Shown in pieces: positions 7,904-14,970 of a DNA stretch of 15,994 nt. A program made the position numbers and the translations under genes. The stretch's first letter is position 1. Each line of letters begins with the position of its first letter. Under the pieces are notes generated by a model, which worked only from the letters and a program-made list of their open reading frames with translations, did not search any database and was not told where the DNA came from. The DNA is from JAUNST01 sp964452285 (GTDB lineage Bacteria > Patescibacteriota > Microgenomatia > UBA1400 > PJMF01): the NCBI GenBank assembly GCA_964452285.1, contig CAYVKW010000023.1, positions 1 to 15,994 on the forward strand. The letters run 5' to 3'.

Positions 7904-9322
7904 ATGTCAGAAACTATGGAAAATCGAACAAATCAGGAAACGAAATCTAAAGAGGGGGGAAACCGCATTGCCTTCTGGCAAGGTAATCTCCTTGTCATTG
8001 AGCAAATCAGTGGCGTTCTGTTACTAATTGTGCTCTGTACTTTCTCAGCCGGAGCCAGTTTGAGCTGGTGCTTGTTGGGCTACGGCTTGGCGATTTTGCT
8101 AAATAGCAAAATCGCCACTCAAGGTCGGCAGCAATTATTGCTCCGACCGGCTTTAATCTTTATGATTTTAGCCGTCACCATGCGCAGCAGCTTTGCCTAC
8201 CGCCTCGGCGGGCTTTTGTCCGCTGCCGTTTACTTTGGTCTTGGCACTCTTTGTGTTTACACCAAGTTAGGAGAGAAATTAAATCGAATTTCTCTCTTGA
8301 CGCGACAAAGCGCCTTGCTCCTCGTCATCTTAACAATGGTGGCAGAAGTGAGCGCTCTGTCGCTTTACGGCGGCAGTGGGTTGCGTACTCTTGCCATCGT
8401 CGTTTTCCTTGGCGGAGCTTTCGCTCTTAGTCTTTGGAAACCGGCCTGGAAGTGGGGGAAACGTATCCTGGTGATTCTAGGCTGCGTCTTCCTTATTGTC
8501 GGCGCTAATTGGCAAGTAATCGGCGCTCAGCTGAGTGCTAATTTACCAGCCAGCAATGGCAAAGACCTAGCTGAGCAGCTGCTCAACTGGCTTTTAGCTC
8601 CTTTGACACCGTCTTTTTGGCAGGCATTCTTGCCTACAAATTGGCAATGGTCTTGGAGCGCGTTGCTGCTACCAGTGGCGGCGCTGCTGAATTTGCCAGA
8701 AGTGATTACTGCTGCGCAAGTTCAAAAAAATGCTTTTGAGCAGACTGAAGACACTAACTATGGAAACGTTTTCGCTTCTTTAGCATTAAGCACTGTCATA
8801 ATGGCTGTCTGCGGTCTTCCACTTCCCACTTATTCGGTTGAATCAGCGGGAGTGTGTGCCAAAGAAAAAGCCGCATTATTGACAGCTGAAGACGAAGGTA
8901 CAGCTGACATGAAGAAAAAGTTTAGCACTAGTCAGACTGCGGCAATTATTCTAATTGTTGCTGCCTTGATCCCAGCTTTGACTTTCTTCACGGCAGGTGT
9001 TATCGCTATCTTCACGCCGGTCTTTGCTCTCTGGGCATTGTTTTGTTACTACGAAACAGCTCCTGTAGGTTTGCCATATCTGTGGCAGCCCTGCGCTCAA
9101 GCACTCCGGAAAANNNNNNNNNNTTGGCCGACTGGTAAACAATGGCTCCAAGCTGCTACTTTAGTGGTTATCGCTGCTATTGCTTGGCGCTTGCCTATCT
9201 GGTATTTAGGGACTGGCTATTTAGTCAAGTTTCCTAGCTGCTGGTATGGCATCGTCATTAGTGCCTGTCTGGCTTTTTTGCTCCAATTGAGCAAAAAAGC
9301 CAATAAAAAAAAGAAAGATTAA
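7904..9322 (+). CDS. Polytopic membrane protein, possible NCS2-like permease
   Basis: A 472-residue protein (four residues unknown) with a hydrophilic N-terminus (residues 1-22), about ten to twelve hydrophobic helices and a Lys-rich tail. I do not recognise the family firmly. The stretch LLLPVAALLNLPEVI, then CGLPLPTYSVESAGVCAKEK, then AALIPALTFFTAG recalls the order in uracil/xanthine permeases (NCS2): helix with an acidic residue, a G-x-P-x-T-Y loop with a following AG, then a proline-containing helix. This is a weak analogy only. The start is well supported by AGGAGGAGG about 6 nt upstream, unusual in this window. By eye its codons are more GC-rich (CTG, GCG) than those of ruvB, which may indicate different origin or expression. 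A 10-N gap interrupts the 3' part; the frame is open on both sides and continues if the gap length is right. Regulation by the leader terminators is likely. Confidence 0.6.
   Translation: MSETMENRTNQETKSKEGGNRIAFWQGNLLVIEQISGVLLLIVLCTFSAGASLSWCLLGYGLAILLNSKIATQGRQQLLLRPALIFMILAVTMRSSFAYRLGGLLSAAVYFGLGTLCVYTKLGEKLNRISLLTRQSALLLVILTMVAEVSALSLYGGSGLRTLAIVVFLGGAFALSLWKPAWKWGKRILVILGCVFLIVGANWQVIGAQLSANLPASNGKDLAEQLLNWLLAPLTPSFWQAFLPTNWQWSWSALLLPVAALLNLPEVITAAQVQKNAFEQTEDTNYGNVFASLALSTVIMAVCGLPLPTYSVESAGVCAKEKAALLTAEDEGTADMKKKFSTSQTAAIILIVAALIPALTFFTAGVIAIFTPVFALWALFCYYETAPVGLPYLWQPCAQALRKXXXXWPTGKQWLQAATLVVIAAIAWRLPIWYLGTGYLVKFPSCWYGIVISACLAFLLQLSKKANKKKKD
9114..9123. other. Assembly gap (10 N)
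   Basis: Ten undetermined bases lie inside the 7904-9322 gene. A fixed run of ten may be a placeholder, so the true length is uncertain and the joining of the two parts of the gene is provisional, although both sides are open in the same frame. Confidence 0.98.
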
Positions 9323-9330
9323 AAGAAACA

Positions 9331-9367
9331 GGTTGGCGCTTAGTTCGTCACGAACCAAGCGCCAACC
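9331..9367 (+). terminator. Long hairpin after membrane protein gene
   Basis: GGTTGGCGCTT (9331-9341) pairs perfectly with AAGCGCCAACC (9357-9367). After one A/C mismatch, GTTCG pairs with CGAAC around a TCA loop. It starts 8 nt after the stop codon. No U-run follows on the plus strand, so it may be a terminator of atypical type or an RNA-stabilising 3' structure. The A-rich sequence before it would give U-rich RNA only on the opposite strand. Confidence 0.5.
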
Positions 9368-9437
9368 CAACCTTATATAAACTAACTATATGAATTAAAA
9401 ATTAATAAATAAAGTCATAAATACTTGTTTTATCAAG

Positions 9438-9443
9438 TATAAT
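9438..9443 (+). promoter_or_regulatory. -10 box for 9454 gene
   Basis: TATAAT ends 10 nt before the ATG at 9454; there is no clear -35 and no Shine-Dalgarno. It predicts a transcript with a leader of only a few nucleotides. Confidence 0.45.
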
Positions 9444-9453
9444 ACACTGCTTT

Positions 9454-10275
9454 ATGATAAAAAAAATTATAAAAATTAGCTTCATTAGTCTTTTGAGTTA
9501 TTTACTCATTAGCTTTTTGCGCCCAGACACCGTGCGAGCCGACGCCCGCGAAGACGCTTTCCGCCGAGATTGTCAATATAGTGTTCAAGAAACGGCTTGC
9601 GCCGCTGGTACTCAAGTCAGTCAGCTTTATTTAGACTTGAGTCATACTCTTTATTGCTGCAATCCGACTGCTGTCGTCACTCCTGCTGATAATAATTCTG
9701 CCGCTAACGCTGCACCAGCCGCCGCTAATCCTCCCACTAGTAGCGACCCTCGAGAAAATGCTTTTCTTCAGTCCTGCTATGGTTCAATGGGTGGGAACTA
9801 TCATCTGAAAGCCGCTGCTGATTTAGCTAGCAATCCTTGTAATCAAGGCGACGTCGTTGTGGGTAGTAGCGCCTTGGGCTTGACCAATATCTTTTGTTGT
9901 CAATCTAAATCAATCAACCCAGATGCCGACAATCCTCAAAACGCTCTTGCCCTTGATATATCTGTCAATCAACTCCACTATCAAGATTTACAAAACATAA
10001 ATCCTCTCAAGGGTACAGTTTTAGGTGAAGCAACTCCCGGAGATGTTATTAATCGCGCTTTGACTGTTATCATTTTTCCTATCGCCGGCATTGGCCTTTT
10101 TCTCTACGTTCTTTGGGGCGGTTTTCAAATGGTTTCTGGTTCTACTAGCGGTAAACAAAATTATATTGACTTGGGCAAAAAAAGAATTGTCTCTGCTATT
10201 GTCGGTTTTATCGTTCTTTTTTGCGTTTACTGGATTTGGCATTTAATTACCTTGGTGACTGGTTTATCAGTTTAA
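9454..10275 (+). CDS. Secreted Cys-rich protein with VirB2/TrbC-like two-helix tail
   Basis: A 273-residue protein with a Sec-type signal peptide: KK-rich start, hydrophobic core about 8-22, and ADA|R as a possible signal peptidase I site near residue 31. The outside part holds two similar modules (about 29-70 and 97-150). Each starts D-x-RE-x-AF, has a Cys, a second Cys, and ends in (L/I)(Y/F)CC: C40, C49, C68-C69 and C108, C129, C148-C149. An Ala/Pro/Asn linker (about 70-97) separates them. The C-terminus has two membrane helices (about 202-222 and 244-268) joined by a basic loop with GGFQMVSGSTSGKQNYIDLGKK around 222-243. This resembles VirB2/TrbC-type pilin-like proteins, common in CPR genomes. 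It may be an envelope or pilus-like component; no type IV secretion genes are adjacent. Function not established. Confidence 0.65.
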   Translation: MIKKIIKISFISLLSYLLISFLRPDTVRADAREDAFRRDCQYSVQETACAAGTQVSQLYLDLSHTLYCCNPTAVVTPADNNSAANAAPAAANPPTSSDPRENAFLQSCYGSMGGNYHLKAAADLASNPCNQGDVVVGSSALGLTNIFCCQSKSINPDADNPQNALALDISVNQLHYQDLQNINPLKGTVLGEATPGDVINRALTVIIFPIAGIGLFLYVLWGGFQMVSGSTSGKQNYIDLGKKRIVSAIVGFIVLFCVYWIWHLITLVTGLSV

Positions 10276-10296
10276 TTTCTTCTGTCGTTTTCCTTA

Positions 10297-10323
10297 TTGT
10301 CACGCGCAAAAATCGTGTATAAT
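10297..10323 (+). promoter_or_regulatory. Possible promoter for small-multidrug-export gene
   Basis: TTGTCA (10297-10302), a short 15-bp spacer and TATAAT (10318-10323) lie 9 nt before ATG at 10333. There is no Shine-Dalgarno, so a near-leaderless mRNA is predicted. Confidence 0.42.
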
Positions 10324-10332
10324 TATCTTTCT

Positions 10333-10824
10333 ATGAAAGAAAAACTCGCCGCAATTTTTGCGCCTCTTGCTTCCGTAAATCCTTTATTTTATGTCTTTGT
10401 CATCGCTATGGTGCCCGTGATTGAACTTCGCGGCGCGATTCCTCTTGGCATCGCTCTTGGTTTAGATTTTTGGACTGTTTTTTTTGTCTCTTTACTTGGC
10501 TCTATGTTTCCTGCTCCCTTTTTGATTCTCTTTTTTGTCAAAGTTCTTGATTGGTTCAAAGAAAAAAACTATTTTCCTCGTTTGATGACTTGGCTCGACA
10601 GTCATTTCCGCGCTAAATCAGAAAAAATTGGTGCTTGGCAATTTTGGGGTATTGTTATTTTTACTGCTATTCCTTTACCAGGAACCGGTGTCTGGACTGC
10701 TTCTGCCATCGCCTCGCTCCTGCAAATGCCATTTAAAAAAGCTTTGCCCGCTGTTTTGCTCGGCGACCTCATTGCTGGTTTTATCGTCCTGGCGCTTTCT
10801 TGGGCGCTTATTCCCACTGCTTAG
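10333..10824 (+). CDS. Small multi-drug export family membrane protein
   Basis: A 163-residue integral membrane protein of the COG2426 / Sm_multidrug_ex type, recognised from the first-helix region VPVIELRGAIPLGIALGL (about residues 25-42) and the second re-entrant-like motif AIPLPGTGVWTASAIASLL (about 110-128). Four to five hydrophobic segments are visible. These two conserved proline-glycine motifs are shared with DedA-related proteins; the family name is historical and the transported substrate is uncertain. The ATG at 10333 is chosen over a GTG twelve codons upstream because the -10 box at 10318-10323 would lie inside the longer version. It is the last rightward gene before the convergent leftward glycolysis cluster. 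Confidence 0.82.
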   Translation: MKEKLAAIFAPLASVNPLFYVFVIAMVPVIELRGAIPLGIALGLDFWTVFFVSLLGSMFPAPFLILFFVKVLDWFKEKNYFPRLMTWLDSHFRAKSEKIGAWQFWGIVIFTAIPLPGTGVWTASAIASLLQMPFKKALPAVLLGDLIAGFIVLALSWALIPTA

Positions 10825-10890
10825 ATAGAATTGCCGCCGACCACTACCATTTTTACTTTACTGTCATAACTTGTGATATTGAATCTCGCA

Positions 10891-10937
10891 GGTCTAGCCC
10901 TTCTTCTGCTAGGCCGATATTTTACTTATTTTTTTAC
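10891..10937 (+). terminator. Terminator-like hairpin in convergent spacer
   Basis: GGTCTAGC (10891-10898) pairs with GCTAGGCC (10908-10915) over 8 bp, including one G-U pair, around a 9-nt loop. A T-rich stretch (about 10919-10935) starts a few bases later. It fits the end of the rightward transcript. No U-run is present for the leftward gpmI transcript. Confidence 0.45.
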
Positions 10938-10976
10938 TCACAATCTGAAAAATTGCTTTGTCTTTTAAATTGATCT

Positions 10977-12686
10977 TTATTCTTGATCAATTAAGACTCG
11001 CCCTGTCATTGCAATCGGTTTTTCTATACCCATAATTGCCAGCATTGTTGGTGCAATATCGGCCAGAACTCCCGTTGGCAACGTTCTGCTTTGATTAAAA
11101 TATTGTGGACCGACGATAATTAGTGGCACTGGATAAGTTGAATGTTCAGTGTCAATCTCGCCACTCTCCATATTAATCATTTCTTCCACATTTCCATGAT
11201 CGGCAGTAATCAAGACTACACCGCCCTTTTGATAAGTCGCTCGAACAATTTGACCGACGACTTCATCAACTACTTCACAAGCTTTAATTCCAGCTTCCAA
11301 GTTTCCAGTATGTCCAACCATGTCTCCATTAGCTAAATTAATAATAATCGCATCGTAATCGGCGCTCTTGATTCTATTAGTCACTTCCACACTGATTTCG
11401 CGCGCGCTCATCTCTGGTACTTGATCATAAGATTTTGCGTCTTTAGACGGCAAGATTACTCTATCTTCTCCAGGAAAAACAAATTCCTTTTGTCCATTCA
11501 TGTAATAAGTCACGAATTTTTGTTTTTCCGTTTCTGCTGAACGCAACTGCTTCAAACCATAGTCAGCCAAAACTTTACATAACGGTTCTTTTACCGGTTG
11601 TGGTGAAAACGCTTCTGCTACTGGTAAACCATCTTCATAACGAGTCATAGTTACAAAAAACAAATTGTTAACCACCTTTTGTCTTTTGAAAGTTTCACCT
11701 TGACTTTTGCCTTGATTAGCATTCGTTTTCTCGTATTTTTCCATATAAGGATCGAAGTCCATTACCTGAGGTGTATCAAAATCTTTAATCACAAAAGCTC
11801 TGGTTAATTCCCGCGGTCGATCAATCCGGTAATTTGTAAAAATCACTGCATCATTATCATTAATTGTAATTACTTCGCCATTTTGATCTAGAACTTTGAT
11901 TGGTTCGATAAATTCATCGGTATTACCTTTTTGATGTTGGTCCATAATCGCCGATAGAGGGTCACTGGTTTTGATGCCTTCACCCACTGTCAGTGCATTA
12001 TAAGCTCTTTCCACTCTGTCCCAGCGCTGGTCTCTATCCATAGCATAAAAACGTCCAATGATGGTAGCAATTTCTCCTACACCTAGACTAGTCCCCAAGT
12101 TCATAATTCTTTCTACGATACTCGGAGATTCATAAGGCGGCGAATCCCGGCCGTCAGTGAAAAGATGTAAATAAACTTTTTTCAGTCCGGCCTTCGCCGC
12201 CATTTCTAGCAAAGTGAGCATATGCTCCAAATTGGCGTGAACCGCGCCGCTCCCAGTTAAACCCATGATGTGTAAAGCTGAATTATTACTTTTAGCGTGC
12301 TCAAAGGCAGCCGTAAAAGTCTGATTTCGTTCAAAACTACCATCCGCAATCGACATATTTACCCGTGGCAAATCTTGGTAAACAATATTGCCGGCACCGA
12401 TATTGACGTGTCCCGTTTCGCTATTGCCGTCAATTCCGCGTGGCAAACCGACCGCTTCTCCTGAGGCCGCCAGAGAAGTGTGCGGAAAGGACAACCAAAA
12501 AAGATCCATATTTGGTGTTTTTGCTAAAGCAATCGCATTGCCGGCGTTTTTTGGCCCGATGCCCCAACCATCGAGGATTAGCAATACCGTTGGTTTTGGC
12601 CCGTTGTAAGGTTTTCGCGGATTTTCCGCACTAAAACCTTTACCGCTCAACATTGGTTGAATAATTTGTTTGCTTGGTTCTATCAT
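10977..12686 (-). CDS. gpmI: Cofactor-independent phosphoglycerate mutase
   Basis: This enzyme interconverts 3- and 2-phosphoglycerate in cytoplasmic glycolysis/gluconeogenesis, using two metal ions (Mn in many homologues) and a phosphoserine intermediate. All expected motifs are present: LLILDGWGIG (about residues 35-44, metal Asp 39), GNSETGH with nucleophile Ser89, GAVH with His150, FTDGRDSPP (176-184), GRFYAMDRDQRWDRV (211-225), NYRIDRPRE (285-293), SAETEK (383-388), NGDMVGHTG (453-461), TADHGN (494-499) and EHSTYPVP (514-521). At 569 residues it is longer than the usual 510 or so, mainly because of about 30 residues before the DGWG region. Its ATG overlaps the enolase stop as ATGA, so translation is coupled and the two are co-transcribed. 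It appears fully functional. Confidence 0.95.
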   Translation of the reverse strand: MIEPSKQIIQPMLSGKGFSAENPRKPYNGPKPTVLLILDGWGIGPKNAGNAIALAKTPNMDLFWLSFPHTSLAASGEAVGLPRGIDGNSETGHVNIGAGNIVYQDLPRVNMSIADGSFERNQTFTAAFEHAKSNNSALHIMGLTGSGAVHANLEHMLTLLEMAAKAGLKKVYLHLFTDGRDSPPYESPSIVERIMNLGTSLGVGEIATIIGRFYAMDRDQRWDRVERAYNALTVGEGIKTSDPLSAIMDQHQKGNTDEFIEPIKVLDQNGEVITINDNDAVIFTNYRIDRPRELTRAFVIKDFDTPQVMDFDPYMEKYEKTNANQGKSQGETFKRQKVVNNLFFVTMTRYEDGLPVAEAFSPQPVKEPLCKVLADYGLKQLRSAETEKQKFVTYYMNGQKEFVFPGEDRVILPSKDAKSYDQVPEMSAREISVEVTNRIKSADYDAIIINLANGDMVGHTGNLEAGIKACEVVDEVVGQIVRATYQKGGVVLITADHGNVEEMINMESGEIDTEHSTYPVPLIIVGPQYFNQSRTLPTGVLADIAPTMLAIMGIEKPIAMTGRVLIDQE

Positions 12687-13990
12687 CTTGTTGCCGCCGC
12701 GCTTTGGTTAATCGCTTTTAATTCATTGCTAATTTGTAATAAACGGTTATATTTTGCGATTCTTTCTCCTCTGTTTGGTGGTCCGAATTTAGCAAAATCC
12801 GCGCCTAAACCGACAGATAAATCTGCAATAAAATCATCATTTGTCTCTCCTTCACGATTAGAAATAATAATCTGCCAATTGTCAGCTCTGGCTGCTTTAA
12901 TTGCTTCGATAATATGAGTGACCGTTGGCACTTGTCCTGTCTTGACAATCAAAGTATTGGCTGCTTTTTCTTTGATTGCCGTTGCAATCAATTCACTATT
13001 AGTTCTGGTGAGCGAGTCAGCAATAATTCTAGAACTTTGACCAAATTCAGCCGTAAAAGTCTTCCAAGTGACTAAATCATTTTCCGAAAACGGATCTTCA
13101 AAAGCATAAATACCATAAATTCTATTTAAATCCTTGAGATAATCCAACCATTCTTTTGGTCCATAACCATCGGCTTTGTCTTTGATTTTATAACGACCAT
13201 TTTTATAAAAGTGATTGGCATCAAAGTCAGCCCCAAAGAAAGCATCTCTGCCTACCACTAAATTAATACTTCTAGCCGCTTCATTGAGCAAGTCAAAGGC
13301 GTCGGTGTTTTTATACAAATTTGGGGTATAACCTCCATTTGGTCCAACTGCCCGAATTGCCCCCTTTGATTGCAAAATTTCGCCCAAAGCTTTAAAAACT
13401 GACACTGCCAGCTCCAAAGAACGTTCGAAACTTAAACTATTAGCTGGAATAATCTGAAATTCCTGAAAATCTAAATTGTCCGTGCCATGTTTGCCACCAT
13501 CAATCAATCCATAAAGAATCGTTGGCATCGCTAAACAATTTGCTAGACCGTAATGCTTGAAAAAATAATAATAAGGTGGCCAGCCATAAAGTAACGCCGC
13601 CGCCTTCGCAATCGCTTGAGACACTACCATAGTGGTATTAGCGCCTAAATTGCTCAAGTTTTTTGTTCCATCCATATTGACCAGCATTTGATCCAATTCT
13701 TCTTGATTCAAAGGGCTTTTTCCTACCAATGCTGGACCAATCCTAGTATTAATTAAATCTACTGCTTTTTTTACTCCCATCCCCAGCATTCTTTGTGGAT
13801 CTTTATCCCGCAATTCCAGCAAATCAGTGGCTTTGTTTTGATTGGCAGTGGAAATGCTTGTCACTACGACCACGCCGTTGTTGAGACTTAAGCTCGCTTC
13901 TATGGTTGGTACACCCCGTGAATCCAAAATTTCTCTGGCGTAGACACTAGCAATAGTGACTTGATTTGATTGAGCAGAAACGATTGACAT
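12683..13990 (-). CDS. Divergent enolase homologue with altered active site
   Basis: The 435-residue protein aligns end to end with enolase (2-phosphoglycerate to phosphoenolpyruvate): AREILDSRGVPT at 18-29, NLGANT at 114-119, DGGKHGTDNLDFQEF at 164-178, FEDPF at 297-301, and ERIAKYNRLLQI at 409-420. Metal ligands D255, E298 and D325, the catalytic base K350 and substrate-site H168, E177, R379 and K401 are kept. Several hallmark positions are changed. GDEGG is GPNGG (215-220), so the general-acid Glu is N218. SHRSGE is SNREGE, so the active-site His is N378 and the phosphate-site Ser is E380. The mobile SGASTG loop is replaced by SISTAN (45-50). It may be a poor enolase, a changed-specificity enzyme or a non-catalytic relative. 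It has its own promoter, lies between transketolase and gpmI, and overlaps gpmI by ATGA. If it is the only enolase, glycolysis here works unusually. Confidence 0.85.
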   Translation of the reverse strand: MSIVSAQSNQVTIASVYAREILDSRGVPTIEASLSLNNGVVVVTSISTANQNKATDLLELRDKDPQRMLGMGVKKAVDLINTRIGPALVGKSPLNQEELDQMLVNMDGTKNLSNLGANTTMVVSQAIAKAAALLYGWPPYYYFFKHYGLANCLAMPTILYGLIDGGKHGTDNLDFQEFQIIPANSLSFERSLELAVSVFKALGEILQSKGAIRAVGPNGGYTPNLYKNTDAFDLLNEAARSINLVVGRDAFFGADFDANHFYKNGRYKIKDKADGYGPKEWLDYLKDLNRIYGIYAFEDPFSENDLVTWKTFTAEFGQSSRIIADSLTRTNSELIATAIKEKAANTLIVKTGQVPTVTHIIEAIKAARADNWQIIISNREGETNDDFIADLSVGLGADFAKFGPPNRGERIAKYNRLLQISNELKAINQSAAATR

Positions 13991-13996
13991 GTCTTT

Positions 13997-14025
13997 ATTT
14001 TAGCTTAAAAAGTTTGAAAAAGCAA
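13997..14025 (-). promoter_or_regulatory. Promoter for enolase homologue-gpmI
   Basis: On the minus strand TTGCTT (14020-14025), a 17-bp spacer and TAAAAT (13997-14002) lie in the 41-bp gap after the transketolase stop. Six nt separate the -10 box from the ATG at 13990, so the mRNA start should coincide with the start codon. No Shine-Dalgarno is present. Confidence 0.6.
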
Positions 14026-14031
14026 CTGCAA

Positions 14032-14970
14032 TTACGAGCACTTTCTCTCCTGTGCTTTTTTTACCGCTTTTTTGATAGCTTCTTTAGTCAGACCGTATTG
14101 AGTAAACAATTGTTCTTTCGTGCCAGATTGACCAAAACGGTCATTGACGGCTACGATTTCCAGCGGCGTTGGCCACTTTTCACTCAAAAAAGTCGCAATT
14201 ATGCTGCCAACGCCGCCAATTTTTTGTCCTTCTTCTACGACAACCATTGCACCAGTTTCTTTGGCGGCGGCTAAGATTGATTTTTCATCTAGCGGCTTCA
14301 CCGTACTCAGATTTAATAGCCGTATTTTTGTGCCTGCCGCCGCCAACTCTTTGGCGGCCGCCGCCGCCACTTCCACCATTAATCCTGTTGCTACAATCGT
14401 GCCTTCACTTCCTTGTTCTAGTAGTCGCGCTTGTCCAAGTACAAACCGGTCACCCGCCTTTGTTACTCCCTCAGTCGGTTCACGTGATAAGCGCAAATAA
14501 GCTGGACCAGAAACAGCCAACATTGCTAAGGCCGCTTCTTTTGCTTCTTGATAGTCTGCCGGCACTAGCACTTTCATATTTGGCAAGACTGTCATTAGCG
14601 CCACGTCTTCTAGGGCTTGATGAGTGCCGCCATCTGCGCCCGTTGCTAAGCCGGCATGTCCACCCACTATTTTCACGTTCAAATTTTGTTCGCAAATACT
14701 GACTCGGATTTGTTCCCAATTTCTACCTGGATTAAAAGCAGCAAAAGCAGCCATTACCACTGTTTTTCCGATCATCGCTAAACCTGCTGCTACTCCCGCC
14801 ATGTTCTGTTCACTTACTCCCATTTCTACATATTGGTCTGGGAAACGTTTTTTGAATTCTTCCAATCTTAAAGAAGCCACTGAATCAGCACTTAGGACCA
14901 TTAAGTTTTTATCCTTCTCCGCTGCTTGCACCATCGCTTCACCGAAACCGTCTCTGGTTGCTTTTAGCAT
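14032..14970 (-). CDS. Transketolase C-terminal half (pyrimidine-binding and C-terminal domains)
   Basis: This is the second subunit of a split transketolase, a thiamine-diphosphate enzyme that exchanges two-carbon units in the non-oxidative pentose phosphate pathway. With ATG at 14970 it has 312 residues, the usual size for split C-halves. The pyrimidine-binding domain starts with MLKATRDGFGEAM and carries GVSEQNMAGVAAGLA with the cofactor-activating Glu54. GGHAGLATGADGGTHQ, a metal/substrate loop equivalent, and GPAYLRLSREP follow. The C-terminal domain runs from about 190 and includes VVVEEGQKIGGVGS. The ATG is preceded by GGAGGAG 2-4 nt upstream and overlaps the stop of the N-half by 7 nt (ATGCTAA), so the two subunits are translated together. 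An upstream ATG at 14994 is in frame but would lengthen the overlap and ignore the Shine-Dalgarno. 1-Deoxyxylulose-5-phosphate synthase is related, but the split form favours transketolase. Confidence 0.9.
   Translation of the reverse strand: MLKATRDGFGEAMVQAAEKDKNLMVLSADSVASLRLEEFKKRFPDQYVEMGVSEQNMAGVAAGLAMIGKTVVMAAFAAFNPGRNWEQIRVSICEQNLNVKIVGGHAGLATGADGGTHQALEDVALMTVLPNMKVLVPADYQEAKEAALAMLAVSGPAYLRLSREPTEGVTKAGDRFVLGQARLLEQGSEGTIVATGLMVEVAAAAAKELAAAGTKIRLLNLSTVKPLDEKSILAAAKETGAMVVVEEGQKIGGVGSIIATFLSEKWPTPLEIVAVNDRFGQSGTKEQLFTQYGLTKEAIKKAVKKAQERKCS

Noticed and set aside
10297..10332. GTG-started longer version of the small-multidrug-export protein
   Set aside because: The -10 box would fall inside the coding sequence and the extra residues do not resemble the family N-terminus.
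12657..12917. Plus-strand frame of 86 residues spanning the enolase-gpmI junction
   Set aside because: It is antisense to two well-supported genes and has no start signals.
14169..14702. Plus-strand frame of 177 residues rich in Leu and Pro
   Set aside because: It is antisense to the transketolase C-half, which has full family motifs. The repetitive composition comes from reading GC-rich Ala codons backwards.
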